NCBI RefSeq assembly: GCF_036924515.1
Contig: NZ_JAZHRR010000001.1
Span: forward strand, 3,939,001-4,003,000
Origin: Bradyrhizobium sp. AZCC 1610
Lineage (GTDB): Bacteria; Pseudomonadota; Alphaproteobacteria; Rhizobiales; Xanthobacteraceae
Reading direction: 5' to 3'
Length of the DNA stretch: 64,000 nt
Below, one piece after another: positions 1 through 8,891 of the stretch (the stretch's first letter is position 1; each line of letters begins with the position of its first letter). The notes beneath the pieces are model-generated. The model ran no database searches and was not told where the DNA came from. It was given only the letters and a program-made list of their open reading frames with translations. The position numbers and the translations under genes were made by a program.

Positions 1-1
1 G

Positions 2-1198
2 GCTACCGCTTCCGCCCTTGCCGACGAGATCATGCTGCCGCGCGAGCCGCAGATCGGGCCGCGGCCGTTTTATCTGGTCGACAAGATGAAGGACGGGCCG
101 CTGAAGCAACAGCTCAGCCAATGCACCGGGCCGTTCCGAAAGACCGACTTTTCCATCGGCCACCGCGGCGCGGCGCTGGAATTCCCCGAGCACACAAAAG
201 AGTCTTATGTAGCGGCTGCCCGGATGGGCGCCGGCATCATCGAATGCGATGTGACCTTTACCAAAGACCGCGAACTGGTCTGCCGGCATTCGCAATGCGA
301 CCTGCACACCACGACCAACATTTTGACGGTGCCGGAGCTTGCTGCAAAATGCTCGCAAGCCTTCAGCCCAGCCGATCCGGCAACCGGCAAGAAGGCGTCG
401 GCAAAATGCTGCACCAGCGACATCACGCTCGCCGAATTCCGCACGTTGACCGCGAAGATGGACGGCTTCAACGCCGATGCGAAGACGCCGGAAGAATACC
501 AGAACGGCACGCCGCGCTGGCGCACTGATCTTTACGCCAATTCCGGCACGCTGATGACGCATGACGAGAGCATCGCGCTGATCAAAAGCTTAGGGGCCAA
601 GTTCACGCCGGAATTGAAGGCGGCCGAAGTGGCGATGCCGTTCGACGGCGACTACACGCAGGAGAAATACGCGAGCCAGATGCTGGACGCCTACAAGAAG
701 GCCGGCATTCCCCCGGGCGACGTATTTGCGCAGAGTTTCAATCTCGCCGACGTGCTCTATTGGGTGAAGACCGAGCCGGCGTTCGGGGCGCAGGCGGTGT
801 ATCTCGAGGACCGCTACGAGAAGAAGGGTCTCGATCCCGCCAAGCCCGACACCTGGAAGCCCTCGATGGCAGAGTTGAAAACGCAAGGCGTCGCGATCCT
901 CGGCCCGCCGATCTGGACCATGCTGACGCTGAACGACAAGCGCGAGATTGTCCCGTCCGAATACGCCAAGGCGGCGAAGGCTGCCGGCCTCGATCTGATC
1001 GGCTGGTCGCTGGAGCGCGACGGCCCGCTGCACAAGGGTGGCGGCTTCTATCACCGTTCGGTCAAGGCGGCGATCGACCGCGATGGCGATACGCTGACGG
1101 TGCTGGACGTGCTCGCCAGGCAAGTCGGCGTGCGCGGCATGTTCTCGGACTGGCCGGCGACGACGACGTTCTATGCGAGTTGCACGGGGATGAAGTGA
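2..1198 (+). CDS. Glycerophosphodiester phosphodiesterase, exported (5' end outside window)
   Basis: GDPD-family enzyme that hydrolyses glycerophosphodiesters to glycerol 3-phosphate and an alcohol. The reading frame is open to the left window edge. The codons before the first ATG (position 32) read [11 protein letters not shown], which looks like the end of a signal peptide with an ASALA cleavage site, so the ATG at 32 is internal and the protein is probably periplasmic. Counting from that ATG, the catalytic GHRG motif is at residues 43-46, followed by the acidic metal-binding motif IECD and a modified HSQCD in place of the usual HD. The C-terminal TIM-barrel strands [10 protein letters not shown] and GMFSDWP fit the family. 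The product extends about 390 residues from position 32, which fits the long periplasmic GlpQ type. Family certain, exact substrate not. Confidence 0.85.
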   Translation, partial: ATASALADEIMLPREPQIGPRPFYLVDKMKDGPLKQQLSQCTGPFRKTDFSIGHRGAALEFPEHTKESYVAAARMGAGIIECDVTFTKDRELVCRHSQCDLHTTTNILTVPELAAKCSQAFSPADPATGKKASAKCCTSDITLAEFRTLTAKMDGFNADAKTPEEYQNGTPRWRTDLYANSGTLMTHDESIALIKSLGAKFTPELKAAEVAMPFDGDYTQEKYASQMLDAYKKAGIPPGDVFAQSFNLADVLYWVKTEPAFGAQAVYLEDRYEKKGLDPAKPDTWKPSMAELKTQGVAILGPPIWTMLTLNDKREIVPSEYAKAAKAAGLDLIGWSLERDGPLHKGGGFYHRSVKAAIDRDGDTLTVLDVLARQVGVRGMFSDWPATTTFYASCTGMK

Positions 1199-1238
1199 GG
1201 GGCTGGACGACCTTCGCGAAACCTTGCCCGCAGGCACG

Positions 1239-1595
1239 TCAACTCAGTTTCATGGGGCTATCACCAACCACCCGGAGATCGATCCTGCCGATCAGATCCG
1301 AACGGAGCGTCTCGGCGGCGCTGATGGCGTCCGTCGTCTGCCGCAACGTGCTGACATTCGATCCGAGCGACACGATTCCGCCGAGCACCGCGGCGATCGA
1401 TCCGAGGGCGGCGACCTGACTGGACCCGAACAGGCCGAGCACCATCACGAGCAGCAATGCGACGCCGCCGGCGATTACCGCCTTGGAAACCAGAATGATC
1501 TTTCGGCATCGCTCGGCGACTCCGGCAAGCTCCTCGAGCCGCTCCTCGATGAGTGAAATCTCGTCGGTCGGGTCGTCCTCTGCCGTCAGATTCAA
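1239..1595 (-). CDS. Small membrane protein, unrecognised family
   Basis: About 118 residues if translation starts at the TTG at 1595. The frame is open further up to an ATG at 1733, but that stretch overlaps the end of the neighbouring receptor gene and runs through a short repeat element, so it is unlikely to be coding. An acidic, coiled-coil-prone N-terminus (EISLIEERLEELAGV) is followed by two hydrophobic segments (around IILVSKAVIAGGVALLLV and VAALGSIAAVLGGIVSL) and a short cytoplasmic tail. The layout resembles DUF2721-type small membrane proteins, but no diagnostic motif was found. No function is assigned. The start codon is the weakest part of the call. Confidence 0.55.
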   Translation of the reverse strand: MNLTAEDDPTDEISLIEERLEELAGVAERCRKIILVSKAVIAGGVALLLVMVLGLFGSSQVAALGSIAAVLGGIVSLGSNVSTLRQTTDAISAAETLRSDLIGRIDLRVVGDSPMKLS

Positions 1596-1622
1596 GATCG
1601 AGCACCAATGAGTTTCGTTGGT

Positions 1623-1643
1623 TGGGTTAGTAACCCACCCTAC
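1623..1643. repeat. Short intergenic palindrome (fragment of GGGTTA repeat)
   Basis: TGGGTTA-G-TAACCCA followed by CCCTAC. It shares the TAACCCACCCTAC core with the large inverted repeat at 9932-10021 and looks like a truncated member of that repeat family, sitting between two minus-strand genes. Confidence 0.6.
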
Positions 1644-1662
1644 CCGCCGACCGGCTTTCGCG

Positions 1663-2652
1663 CTAGACCGGCTCCAGGCCCAGCGCCTGCGCGCTCTCGA
1701 TCCAGGTTGGCAATTCGCGCTGATACAGCGCATTGCTTTCCTTGAAACCGAGCGCCGGCTCCAGCACGAACGTGCTAAGAACTTCCTTCACTTTCGGATC
1801 GTTGTTGGCGGCCACGCAGAGTTCCGACAGCCGGTCGACGATCGGCTGCGACACAGCCTTTGGCACAGCCCAGCCCGTGAAGCCGCTGATGGTAAAGAAC
1901 TTCGATGTGGCGCCCTGTTCAGGCAGCGTCTTGACGTTCGGAATCGCGGCGACCTTCTTCGAGTGCACCGCGAACACCACGCCGTGGTTGCCTTGCAGGA
2001 CGGGTTGCGCGGCCGTGTAGCTGCCCATCGCGACGTCGAGCGTGCCGTCCATTATCCCCGTCCACATCGGAGCCTCGCCCCGGTAGTGGATCGGCTCGAT
2101 CTTGAGACCATACTGCTTGTTGAGTTCGTTGATGGTCATGTGCGGGGCCGAGCCTGCGCTGTAGGTGCCGAAGTTCACCTGGCCCTTCTTGCGCGCGAAC
2201 GCGACGAAGTCGTCCAGCGTCTTGACGCCGGACGCCAGGCTCGCGACCAGCAGCAGCCCGGCGCCCGGGATGATACTGACGAGCGTCAGGTCTCTGTCCA
2301 TGTCGTAGCCGGGGTTCTTCATCATGACCCTGTTCATCACATAGGTGGTCGAAATCGAGCACAGGATCGTATGGCCGTCCGGCGCCGCGCGCGCGACTTC
2401 CGCCGCGCCGATCGACCCGGAGGCGCCCGCCTTGTTTTCGATGACGACGTTCTGCCCGACCTGCCTGGAGATGAAATCGCCGAAGGCGCGCGCCAACAGG
2501 TCGGTCTGCCCGCCCGCCGGGTAGCTGCAGACCATACGGATATTCCGCGACGGCCACGCGGCTTGCGCCGAGGCACTGCGCAACAGGAAAGGCATCGCGG
2601 CGGCTGCCGTGCCGGCGGCAATCAAGTGACGGCGGCTGATTCTCACTGGCAT
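1663..2652 (-). CDS. Bug-family tripartite tricarboxylate transporter receptor (Tat-exported)
   Basis: Periplasmic solute-binding protein of the TctC/Bug type, 329 residues. The start at 2652 is preferred over an upstream in-frame ATG because AGGGA lies just before it and it places the twin-arginine leader RISRRHLIAAG at the N-terminus. Family hallmarks: WPSRNIRMVCSYPAGGQTD (normally PxRPIxxVVPFxPGGxxD), KAGASGSIGAAEVARAAPDG, and the late segment VPKAVSQPIVDRL. No tctA/tctB membrane genes are nearby, so the receptor is an orphan, as is usual for the large Bug repertoires of Bradyrhizobium and Bordetella. The ligand is unknown (a carboxylate or amide is plausible). An uninterrupted plus-strand reading frame lies opposite it and is a shadow. 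Confidence 0.9.
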   Translation of the reverse strand: MPVRISRRHLIAAGTAAAAMPFLLRSASAQAAWPSRNIRMVCSYPAGGQTDLLARAFGDFISRQVGQNVVIENKAGASGSIGAAEVARAAPDGHTILCSISTTYVMNRVMMKNPGYDMDRDLTLVSIIPGAGLLLVASLASGVKTLDDFVAFARKKGQVNFGTYSAGSAPHMTINELNKQYGLKIEPIHYRGEAPMWTGIMDGTLDVAMGSYTAAQPVLQGNHGVVFAVHSKKVAAIPNVKTLPEQGATSKFFTISGFTGWAVPKAVSQPIVDRLSELCVAANNDPKVKEVLSTFVLEPALGFKESNALYQRELPTWIESAQALGLEPV

Positions 2653-2991
2653 GTTCGCTCCCTGATTTTCGACGAGCGTACCGCATCGTCTCGCCTCCGC
2701 CATAGGCGAAAGGCGGGACAGATTGGCGCACATCAGGTTCGGGCTTTCCGCGGGTGGCCAACCGAATCATGGCATTCGCAACCGGCATTTTCCGAGACGC
2801 GAAAATACCGACGGCGACAGCCCGCCAAATCTCTCGATCGCCTATCGGATCCCCAAAGAGCCGAAGGCATGAACCGAACGTGGGCGTTGCATAGGACGGC
2901 AGAGAGTGGCGATGCCACAGGGCCAGGGGCCGGGCTGATCCGTGCTAAGCTTCTGTCAACACATTTGCTGGTTGGTTTAGCGGAGGGGATT
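2653..2991. other. Divergent intergenic region without recognised gene
   Basis: 339 bases between the divergently read Bug receptor and ThuA-like genes. It must hold promoters for both, but no convincing -35/-10 pair or operator was picked out. The in-frame plus-strand ATG at about 2869 could extend the ThuA-like gene but lacks a good ribosome binding site. Confidence 0.4.
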
Positions 2992-3747
2992 GTGAGACGA
3001 CGTGATTTCATCGCGCTCCTCGGCGGCGCGGCGGCCAGCCGACCACTCGGCGCGCATGCGGAGCGCCCGCGCGAGCGCGTCCTCTATTTCACGTACTCGG
3101 CCGGCTACCGGCATGATGTCATACCGCTTTCCAAGGCAATCCTGACCCAGCTTGGAAGCAACTCGGGTGCCTTTGAAGTCACGGCAACGGAAGATACGTC
3201 TGAATTCTCTCCCGATAACCTCGAGCGCTACGCCGCAGTGATGTTCTACACGTCAGGAGAACTTCCGATGAGCGAAGCGCAAAAGACAGCTCTTCTCAAC
3301 TTCGTGCGCTCGGGCCGCGGGTTCCTCGGCGTTCATTCGGCGACGGACACATTTTACACTTGGCCGGACTATCTCGACCTCGTCGGCGGCTACTTTAATG
3401 GTCATCCCTGGCATCAGACCGTGACAATCGAGGTGGTCGATCCCAGCGATCCTCTGGTGGCTTTTCTCGGGAATTCGTTGCAAGTCGCGGACGAGATCTA
3501 CCAGATATGCGACTTCGACTATCGTCGATCACGCGTGCTCCTGCGCCTCGACCCAAGCTCAGTGGACCTTGGCAAGACAGGCGTGCATCAACGATTCTAT
3601 GGCTGGCCTCTCGCATGGACAAGATTGTACGGCAAGGGACGCGTATTCTATACGGCACTAGGCCACGAGGCGTCAGTTTGGCAGGACGCCCGTTACCAGC
3701 GAATCCTCACCAACGGGATCCTCTGGTCGATGCGAAGGTCGCACTAG
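2992..3747 (+). CDS. ThuA-like domain protein, Tat-exported
   Basis: About 251 residues from the GTG at 2992, chosen because GGAGGGG lies just upstream and the N-terminus becomes a twin-arginine leader (MRRRDFIALLGGAAA, then an AHA cleavage region). The body matches the ThuA/trehalose-utilisation fold, a class I glutamine-amidotransferase-like domain: VLYFTYSAGYRHDVIP, FTSGELPMSEAQ-type strand, GRGFLGVHSATDTFYTWPDY, GGYFNGHPWHQ, and GRVFYTALGHEASVW near the end. ThuA proteins are linked to disaccharide catabolism, but the exported versions are poorly characterised and nothing in the neighbourhood gives a substrate. Family confidence is high, function unknown. Confidence 0.8.
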   Translation: MRRRDFIALLGGAAASRPLGAHAERPRERVLYFTYSAGYRHDVIPLSKAILTQLGSNSGAFEVTATEDTSEFSPDNLERYAAVMFYTSGELPMSEAQKTALLNFVRSGRGFLGVHSATDTFYTWPDYLDLVGGYFNGHPWHQTVTIEVVDPSDPLVAFLGNSLQVADEIYQICDFDYRRSRVLLRLDPSSVDLGKTGVHQRFYGWPLAWTRLYGKGRVFYTALGHEASVWQDARYQRILTNGILWSMRRSH

Positions 3748-3840
3748 CTGGCAGACGGCGTGGCGCTGCACCTGTTGGCAGCGCATCATACCCGCTTGTG
3801 TCGCGTTGCCACTTCAATGGGCTTGGGGCAACTCGAGCGT

Positions 3841-4428
3841 TCAGGATGCGGGCCGCAGCATCGGCGTCAGCACTGGAGAAGAGCCACTTTGGATTCTGCC
3901 GGTGATCTTGAAGCCATGACGTTCATAGAGCGAAATGTTACGCGGGTTCGAGCTTTCGAGGTAGGCCGCGATACCCTCCTCGTCGCATCGTCGAAGGGCG
4001 TGTTTCATTAGCAACGTGCCGAGCCCTTGCCCGAACCAGGTCGGATCGGCGGCGATAAAAGGCAGATACCAATGCGGCTCAAGCGGATGATGTTCGGCCA
4101 TTCCTTTCATGACGGCCCCGATATCTTCGGCGATCTCCGGGCGCTTGGTCTGCTCCATGATTGCGCCCATTTCTGCTTCGTCTGGCTCGACGCCTGGCGG
4201 CAGCCACAGGGCAACGGCGCGAGCCCCTTCCGTGATGTAGGCTGTGCCATGCTCGAAAGCCCGGCCGCCCAAAGCATTGACGAACCGAGGCATTGTTCCA
4301 AGGTACACGGACGGATCGGGCCAAGCCCAACGTGCCATCGGGTCGGCCGCAAAGCCGAGCACGATGGTGCTGATGGCGTTTGCCCGGATGTCCGGGCCCG
4401 CGGATTTGACTTCCGGCGCCGCCGCCAT
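3841..4428 (-). CDS. GNAT-family N-acetyltransferase
   Basis: 195 residues. The acetyl-CoA-binding motif A is visible in the C-terminal half as PFIAADPTWFGQGLGTLLM (the Q-x-x-G-x-G type loop), followed by YLESSNPRNISLYERHGF, the motif-B substrate segment typical of GNAT enzymes. The N-terminal half carries MARWAWPDPSVY and an ALWLPPGVEP segment seen in acetyltransferases of unknown specificity. Cytoplasmic, no signal peptide. It is 84 bases from the PCMT-like gene on the same strand, so co-transcription is possible but not shown. Substrate unknown. Confidence 0.85.
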   Translation of the reverse strand: MAAAPEVKSAGPDIRANAISTIVLGFAADPMARWAWPDPSVYLGTMPRFVNALGGRAFEHGTAYITEGARAVALWLPPGVEPDEAEMGAIMEQTKRPEIAEDIGAVMKGMAEHHPLEPHWYLPFIAADPTWFGQGLGTLLMKHALRRCDEEGIAAYLESSNPRNISLYERHGFKITGRIQSGSSPVLTPMLRPAS

Positions 4429-4512
4429 CGTGTCGTTCCCTCGGTCATCATTCGATCTTACGCATCGTTAATGTAAACGGGCCGACGCCTTCTTCAAGAA
4501 CCAGACTGGCTC

Positions 4513-5262
4513 TTAATTTTGTGGACGCGTGAAGGGCACAAAGCGCACGGGAACGACGGCGCGAGTTGTCGTCTTGTCAGGGGCGATTTTCTCGACGACC
4601 GTAAGGTGCTGAGTGCTGTAATCGGCTCCCACCGGCATGACGAGCCGGCCACCCACTTTGAGCTGCTCGATTAGCGGCGGCGGTACCTGCCCAAGCGCGG
4701 CGGTCACCACGATGGCGTCAAAAGGACCGCATTCGGGCCAGCCGACATAGCCGTCGCCCAGCCTGACGCTCACATTGTCATACGCGAGGTCTTTGAGTGT
4801 TTTCGTGGCGGTCTCAGCCAATTGTGGGACAATCTCGATGGTGCAGACCTTTCGCGTCAGGCGCGCAAGAATGGCGGCCTGATAGCCCGACCCGGTACCG
4901 ATTTCGAGCACGACATGATCGGGCGCGACCTCGGCCAACTCTGTCATCAAGGCCACGATGAACGGCTGTGACATGGTCTGGCCGAGACCTATCGGTAGAG
5001 GCCTGTCCGCATATGCGATCGAACAAGATCGCTCGGGAATGAACAGATGGCGTTTCGTTTGCCCCATCGCCTCAAGGACCCGCTCCGAAAAACCCTGCTG
5101 TCCCACAACACTGGCGTGGGACCGGGCGTAGGTCTTGATGGTTTCGACCATAGCGGCGCGTTCGCCGGTGCATTGCGCGTCCTGTGCGGTGGCTTCCCGC
5201 GCAACGGCGAGCATGGACGACAAGAGCAGCAGCAAGATCTTCATGATCATGCGGTCGGCCAT
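4513..5262 (-). CDS. Exported protein-L-isoaspartate O-methyltransferase-like protein
   Basis: 249 residues. PCMT family enzymes methylate L-isoaspartyl residues in damaged proteins with S-adenosylmethionine. Motifs: RHLFIPERS, ADRPLPIGLGQTMSQPFIVA (substrate loop), VVLEIGTGSGYQAAILARL (SAM motif I), and FDAIVVTAALGQVPPPLIEQL. Unlike the common cytosolic Pcm, the N-terminus is a clear signal sequence (MIMKILLLLLSSMLAVAREATAQ), so it should act in the periplasm, where SAM is not normally available. The start could be the ATG at 5262 or one of two Met codons shortly after. No surE or other stationary-phase partner is adjacent. Confidence 0.85.
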   Translation of the reverse strand: MADRMIMKILLLLLSSMLAVAREATAQDAQCTGERAAMVETIKTYARSHASVVGQQGFSERVLEAMGQTKRHLFIPERSCSIAYADRPLPIGLGQTMSQPFIVALMTELAEVAPDHVVLEIGTGSGYQAAILARLTRKVCTIEIVPQLAETATKTLKDLAYDNVSVRLGDGYVGWPECGPFDAIVVTAALGQVPPPLIEQLKVGGRLVMPVGADYSTQHLTVVEKIAPDKTTTRAVVPVRFVPFTRPQN

Positions 5263-5376
5263 ACAAAATCGAGGGCATCGTCCGCCATGCCGGATCGAAG
5301 TGAACGATGCTATCGCACCTCAAGTTGTCTAGATAAGTTGGGCAGAGTGGACATACGGGCGGCGGCGCCTATGAAA

Positions 5377-6231
5377 CTACTGTTGTCGGGGCTGCAACTG
5401 CACTGGCGCCCGCGCTTGCGCTCCGGCTTGCGTCGGCTGAAGCGCCGACACCGGCTTACGCGCAGGGGTAGCAACCGGCCGTGGCGGAGTAGCTGATGTC
5501 GCCGCTGATGTCGCTGCTGGTGTCCTGGGCCGCAGGTTCTGCTCGGAGGCGCTGGAGATCGCGCGCGCTATTTGTTCCTGGCTCGCCTTGAGCTGTTCGG
5601 CGGTCCTGGCATTCTCGCGGGCCAATTCTTCCTGACTGGCCTTGAGCTGCTCGATCTCCTGTTGCACGTTTGCGAGATCACGCGCCATCGTTTCGAGCGA
5701 CTGTGTCACCTCGGGCGGGATCGGGGCGGCTGCCGCGGCCTGCGGCACGGTCTGAGCCGGAGGCGGCAATTGCGAAAGTGCTGCATCCGCCGCAGCCACC
5801 TGAACGGCAGGCGGGCTCTGCTCGACGGCGAGCTTTGGTGCTTCCGACGGCAACGACGAAGCCAGTTGCGGTGCCCACCGGGAGATCATCGGCCTGACCG
5901 TCTCGCCATAGGACTGCCAGGCGAAAGCCGCGGCACAGATGCCCGCCGTCAACAGCAGGCCGATCAAGCCGCGTAGCGCCGGCCTGCCACGCGATGGCTG
6001 ACGAAGCTCTTTCACGGCCCTCTTCGGATCCGAAGAATGGCGCGCGGCATCGCCCTCCATCCTGGAAATCTGTTCATTGACGCGCGCGAGCTGTTCATCC
6101 GCGCGGGCGATCTGTTCATAAGCATGTACGAGCCGTTCATCGGCGCGCGCGACCAGATCGATCTCTTGCGTGGACAGTCCCGGACTAGCATCGCCTGAAT
6201 CGGTTTGCTTGGTGTTCGCCTGGGAATCCAT
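5377..6231 (-). CDS. Single-pass membrane protein with two coiled coils, unknown function
   Basis: 284 residues. The N-terminal third is a heptad-like stretch (ERLVHAYEQIARADEQLARV), then a basic patch and one transmembrane segment (GLIGLLLTAGICAAAFAWQS, roughly residues 87-106). A Pro/Ala-rich linker leads to a second coiled coil with near-repeats of EQLKASQEELARENARTA and EQLKASQEQIARA, and the tail is Ala/Pro/Gln-rich. It resembles hypothetical membrane proteins widespread in Bradyrhizobium. No enzymatic motif is visible. The topology suggests a cytoplasmic coiled coil joined to a periplasmic one. Confidence 0.75.
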   Translation of the reverse strand: MDSQANTKQTDSGDASPGLSTQEIDLVARADERLVHAYEQIARADEQLARVNEQISRMEGDAARHSSDPKRAVKELRQPSRGRPALRGLIGLLLTAGICAAAFAWQSYGETVRPMISRWAPQLASSLPSEAPKLAVEQSPPAVQVAAADAALSQLPPPAQTVPQAAAAAPIPPEVTQSLETMARDLANVQQEIEQLKASQEELARENARTAEQLKASQEQIARAISSASEQNLRPRTPAATSAATSATPPRPVATPARKPVSALQPTQAGAQARAPVQLQPRQQ

Positions 6232-6438
6232 GGGCGCCTCCTCCCAGTTTAGCCGTCAACTGAACGGGCGGTCGTCGGATTGTGGACACTCCCTACCGCC
6301 GTTTTGACCAAAGCAAGGCTGGAGGATGGAAAGTATAGGGCCGATTTTGGGCAATAGCCGCTCAGGCATCGCCTAGGACAAGACTCGCAGCGTCTGCTTC
6401 CGGCGCCTGGAAGCGAGCTACCTGGTTCCAATGAAGGT

Positions 6439-7695
6439 TCAGTTGGCCTTGCGGTTCAGGAAGACCGGGATGTCGAGGACCTTTTCCTCGACCGGATTGC
6501 GCACAGGCGTAGCGCGGCCGAACGGATCGAGGCGCTGCGGAGCCGTCGGCCGCGCCTGCTCCGCGATCGGCCTTGCCGGTCGCGCTTCAGGGTGGCGGGC
6601 CGTCGGGATGAGCGACGGCGGGCTCGCGTATTGCGTCGGCGGTACGCTACGGTCGGCAATGCGACGCCGATCATTGCTCAGCCTGGAGGCGAGGTCCGTG
6701 AGCGAGCCTTCTGCCGGCTGCCTCTCGCGCGCAGAACCGAGATTATCGATGCCGGTCGCCACCACGGAGACGCGGACGACACCATCGAGGCTTGCATCGA
6801 AGGTGGCGCCGACGATGATGTTGGCGTCCGGATCGGCCTCGTCGCGGATCCGGGTCGCCGCTTCGTCAACCTCGAACAGCGTCAGGTCCCGGCCGCCGGT
6901 GATGGAGACGATCAGGCCGCTGGCGCGCTTGATCGAGGGATCCTCGATCAATGGGTTGGAAATTGCAGCCACCGCCGCGTTGAGCACGCGCTTGTCGCCG
7001 GAAGCCTCGCCCCTGCCCATCATGGCCTTGCCCTTCTCGCGCATGACCGAGAGAACGTCGGCAAAATCGAGATTGATCAGACCTTCCTTGACGATGAGGT
7101 CGCTGATGCAGGCCACGCCCGAATAGAGCACCTGATCGGCCATGGCGAAGGCATCGGCGAATGTGGTCTTCTCGTTGGCTACCCGGAACAGGTTCTGGTT
7201 CGGGATGATCAGCAGGGTGTCCACCTCCTTCAGCAGTTCCGCGATGCCGGCCTCGGCATAACGCATCCGGCGCTGGCCTTCGAACTGGAACGGCTTGGTG
7301 ACGACACCGATGGTGAGGATGCCGAGCTCACGCGCGGTCCTGGCGATAATGGGCGCAGCGCCAGTGCCGGTGCCGCCGCCCATGCCGGCGGTAACGAACA
7401 CCATGTGCGCGCCGGCCAATTGATCGCGGACCGCATCGACGGCCTCTTCCGCCGCCGCGCGCCCTATGTCGGGCTGCGCGCCGGCACCAAGGCCTCCGGT
7501 CACCTGCGCGCCCATCTGGATGACGCGCTTGGCCTTCGAACTGGTGAGCGCCTGGGCATCGGTATTGGCGACGATGAAGTCGACGCCTTCGAGCCCGGCC
7601 TCGATCATGTTGTTGACGGCATTGCCGCCGGCACCGCCGACCCCGCACACGACGATGCGCGCCTTCAGCTCGCGGATACCGGTGATGTCACTCAT
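6439..7695 (-). CDS. ftsZ: FtsZ paralogue (stand-alone cell-division GTPase)
   Basis: 418-residue tubulin-like GTPase. The GTP-binding signature [10 protein letters not shown] is near residue 105, IPNQNLFR and the synergy (T7) loop [11 protein letters not shown] near 207 retain the Asp needed for GTP hydrolysis, and a Pro/Ala-rich linker ends in [12 protein letters not shown], a recognisable FtsZ C-terminal tail. It should therefore polymerise and bind partners. The genes that normally precede ftsZ in the dcw cluster (ftsQ, ftsA) are absent and the linker is short, so this is probably the second FtsZ known in rhizobia rather than the main division copy. Its direct upstream neighbour encodes a HTH/coiled-coil protein. 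Confidence 0.9.
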   Translation of the reverse strand: MSDITGIRELKARIVVCGVGGAGGNAVNNMIEAGLEGVDFIVANTDAQALTSSKAKRVIQMGAQVTGGLGAGAQPDIGRAAAEEAVDAVRDQLAGAHMVFVTAGMGGGTGTGAAPIIARTARELGILTIGVVTKPFQFEGQRRMRYAEAGIAELLKEVDTLLIIPNQNLFRVANEKTTFADAFAMADQVLYSGVACISDLIVKEGLINLDFADVLSVMREKGKAMMGRGEASGDKRVLNAAVAAISNPLIEDPSIKRASGLIVSITGGRDLTLFEVDEAATRIRDEADPDANIIVGATFDASLDGVVRVSVVATGIDNLGSARERQPAEGSLTDLASRLSNDRRRIADRSVPPTQYASPPSLIPTARHPEARPARPIAEQARPTAPQRLDPFGRATPVRNPVEEKVLDIPVFLNRKAN

Positions 7696-7746
7696 TGTTG
7701 CCCCACGATTGCTCCGCCAGGCGGCGGAAAGAGAAGACAGCGATAG

Positions 7747-8244
7747 TTACCCACGCGCAGCCTTGCGGTCTGCATCCACCAGGGTCGCGGCGAGCTGCCC
7801 CAACCGGCGTTCCGTCTTGTCGATCGAGCTATCAGTGCGGGCACGGGTCCGCAGAACTGCGACCTCCCCCTCGAGCCGCGCCGCCGCCTCCCTGGCGGCC
7901 GTGGCCTCGGCAGTCGCCTGCAGCAGCTCGGCCATCAGGCGATCGGCGCGCTCGCGTTCATGCTCGAAATCGGCGCGGTGACCGGCTGCGCTCGCTTCAA
8001 GCTGCGCGATCTCCACGTGCAGTGCCGCAACCATTGTCGTCCACTGAGCGACGTCGTCTGCCTGGCGACGCGCCGGCGGATGGGGCGTATGCTTGATTTC
8101 GGCGAGATCGACGCTCACCAGGGCCTTGCCATCGTCCGACAGCGAACGCGGCAGCCGAAGCCGCCTGGCAAGCGAACGGGCCGCCATTGGCGAGATGTTC
8201 AGGCGGGCGCCGAGGGCGCCATAGGTCAGAATTTCGACGGACAT
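7747..8244 (-). CDS. Putative DNA-binding protein: N-terminal HTH plus coiled coil
   Basis: 165 residues. The N-terminal 40 residues (LTYGALGARLNISPMAARSL) read like a MerR/KfrA-type helix-turn-helix, with a Leu/Arg-rich recognition region after it. From about residue 65 the chain is a long Ala/Glu/Arg coiled coil (EIAQLEASAAGHRADFEHER; ATAAREAAARLEGEVAVLRT). The layout matches KfrA-like or small chromosome-associated proteins. It lies 51 bases upstream of the ftsZ paralogue on the same strand, so the two may be co-transcribed. The function is inferred from architecture only. Confidence 0.65.
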   Translation of the reverse strand: MSVEILTYGALGARLNISPMAARSLARRLRLPRSLSDDGKALVSVDLAEIKHTPHPPARRQADDVAQWTTMVAALHVEIAQLEASAAGHRADFEHERERADRLMAELLQATAEATAAREAAARLEGEVAVLRTRARTDSSIDKTERRLGQLAATLVDADRKAARG

Positions 8245-8486
8245 CGGCTGTTCTCCTCGAACGAACCGGCGGTAAATCCGCTAGTGATCACAGGCAATGA
8301 CGATAGGCTAGGCTGGCATGGTTAACAGATGGTTAACGAGGCGAGCGGCGGGCCGCCGATGTGAGCGTCCGCCGGCGGCGATGACGATCTGACGTCGCTC
8401 CCGGACGACGATTTGGCGCGTCGAAAGCTGGCGCGGGATCAACAGGTTGCTGTATATTCCGAGATCGCGGCTGAGGCGCGATACCC

Positions 8487-8699
8487 ATGGACGACGAACA
8501 GCTGGCTGACCTGCACAGATTCCTTGCCGAATATCATCGCCGGCTCGCCAAGGAATCGATCCTCGACGTCGTGCAACAGTATCACTCCGATCTTGCGCAG
8601 CGGCTCGCGGATGAGGCCGCGCTGATACCCAGGCGAACGGCGATCGCCCAGCGCCTTCGCGAAGGCGAGCAGCGATTAAAAAAAGACGATGAAGAGTGA
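8487..8699 (+). CDS. Small helical hypothetical protein
   Basis: 70 residues, highly charged and predicted to be entirely helical (QLADLHRFLAEYHRRLAKES; RLREGEQRLKKDDEE). No signal peptide or membrane segment. A purine-rich GAGGCG precedes the ATG. Codon use looks like that of its neighbours, but there is no recognised family, so it could be a lineage-restricted gene. Confidence 0.5.
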   Translation: MDDEQLADLHRFLAEYHRRLAKESILDVVQQYHSDLAQRLADEAALIPRRTAIAQRLREGEQRLKKDDEE

Positions 8700-8736
8700 G
8701 CGGTAGCGGCGGCCGCAGGCGAAAGCCGTTAGCCTC

Positions 8737-8798
8737 GTAGGAAGGGTGGAGCCAACGGGTCGCGCGAACGCGCGCCCCGTTGGCTCCACCCTTCCTAC
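8737..8798. repeat. Perfect 23-bp inverted repeat
   Basis: Arms 8737-8759 and 8776-8798 are exact reverse complements (GTAGGAAGGGTGGAGCC...). The 16-base loop itself contains CGCGCG-AA-CGCGCG, so the whole unit can fold into one long hairpin. It is intergenic, between the small hypothetical gene and the cupin gene. It resembles REP-type elements of Bradyrhizobium. There is no T-run, so it is not a typical terminator. Confidence 0.85.
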
Positions 8799-8891
8799 AT
8801 GCTCCCCTGACCGTTTCGTGAATGGCAGAGCAAGGCTATCATCGCGCGGCATCACCCACGCGATGGGGCGGATGATCCGAAGGAGGCCGTC

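Noticed and set aside
1618..2991. Upstream extension of the ThuA-like reading frame
   Set aside because: The open stretch is antisense to the Bug receptor and low in plausible protein features. The GTG at 2992 has a good ribosome binding site and creates a Tat leader.
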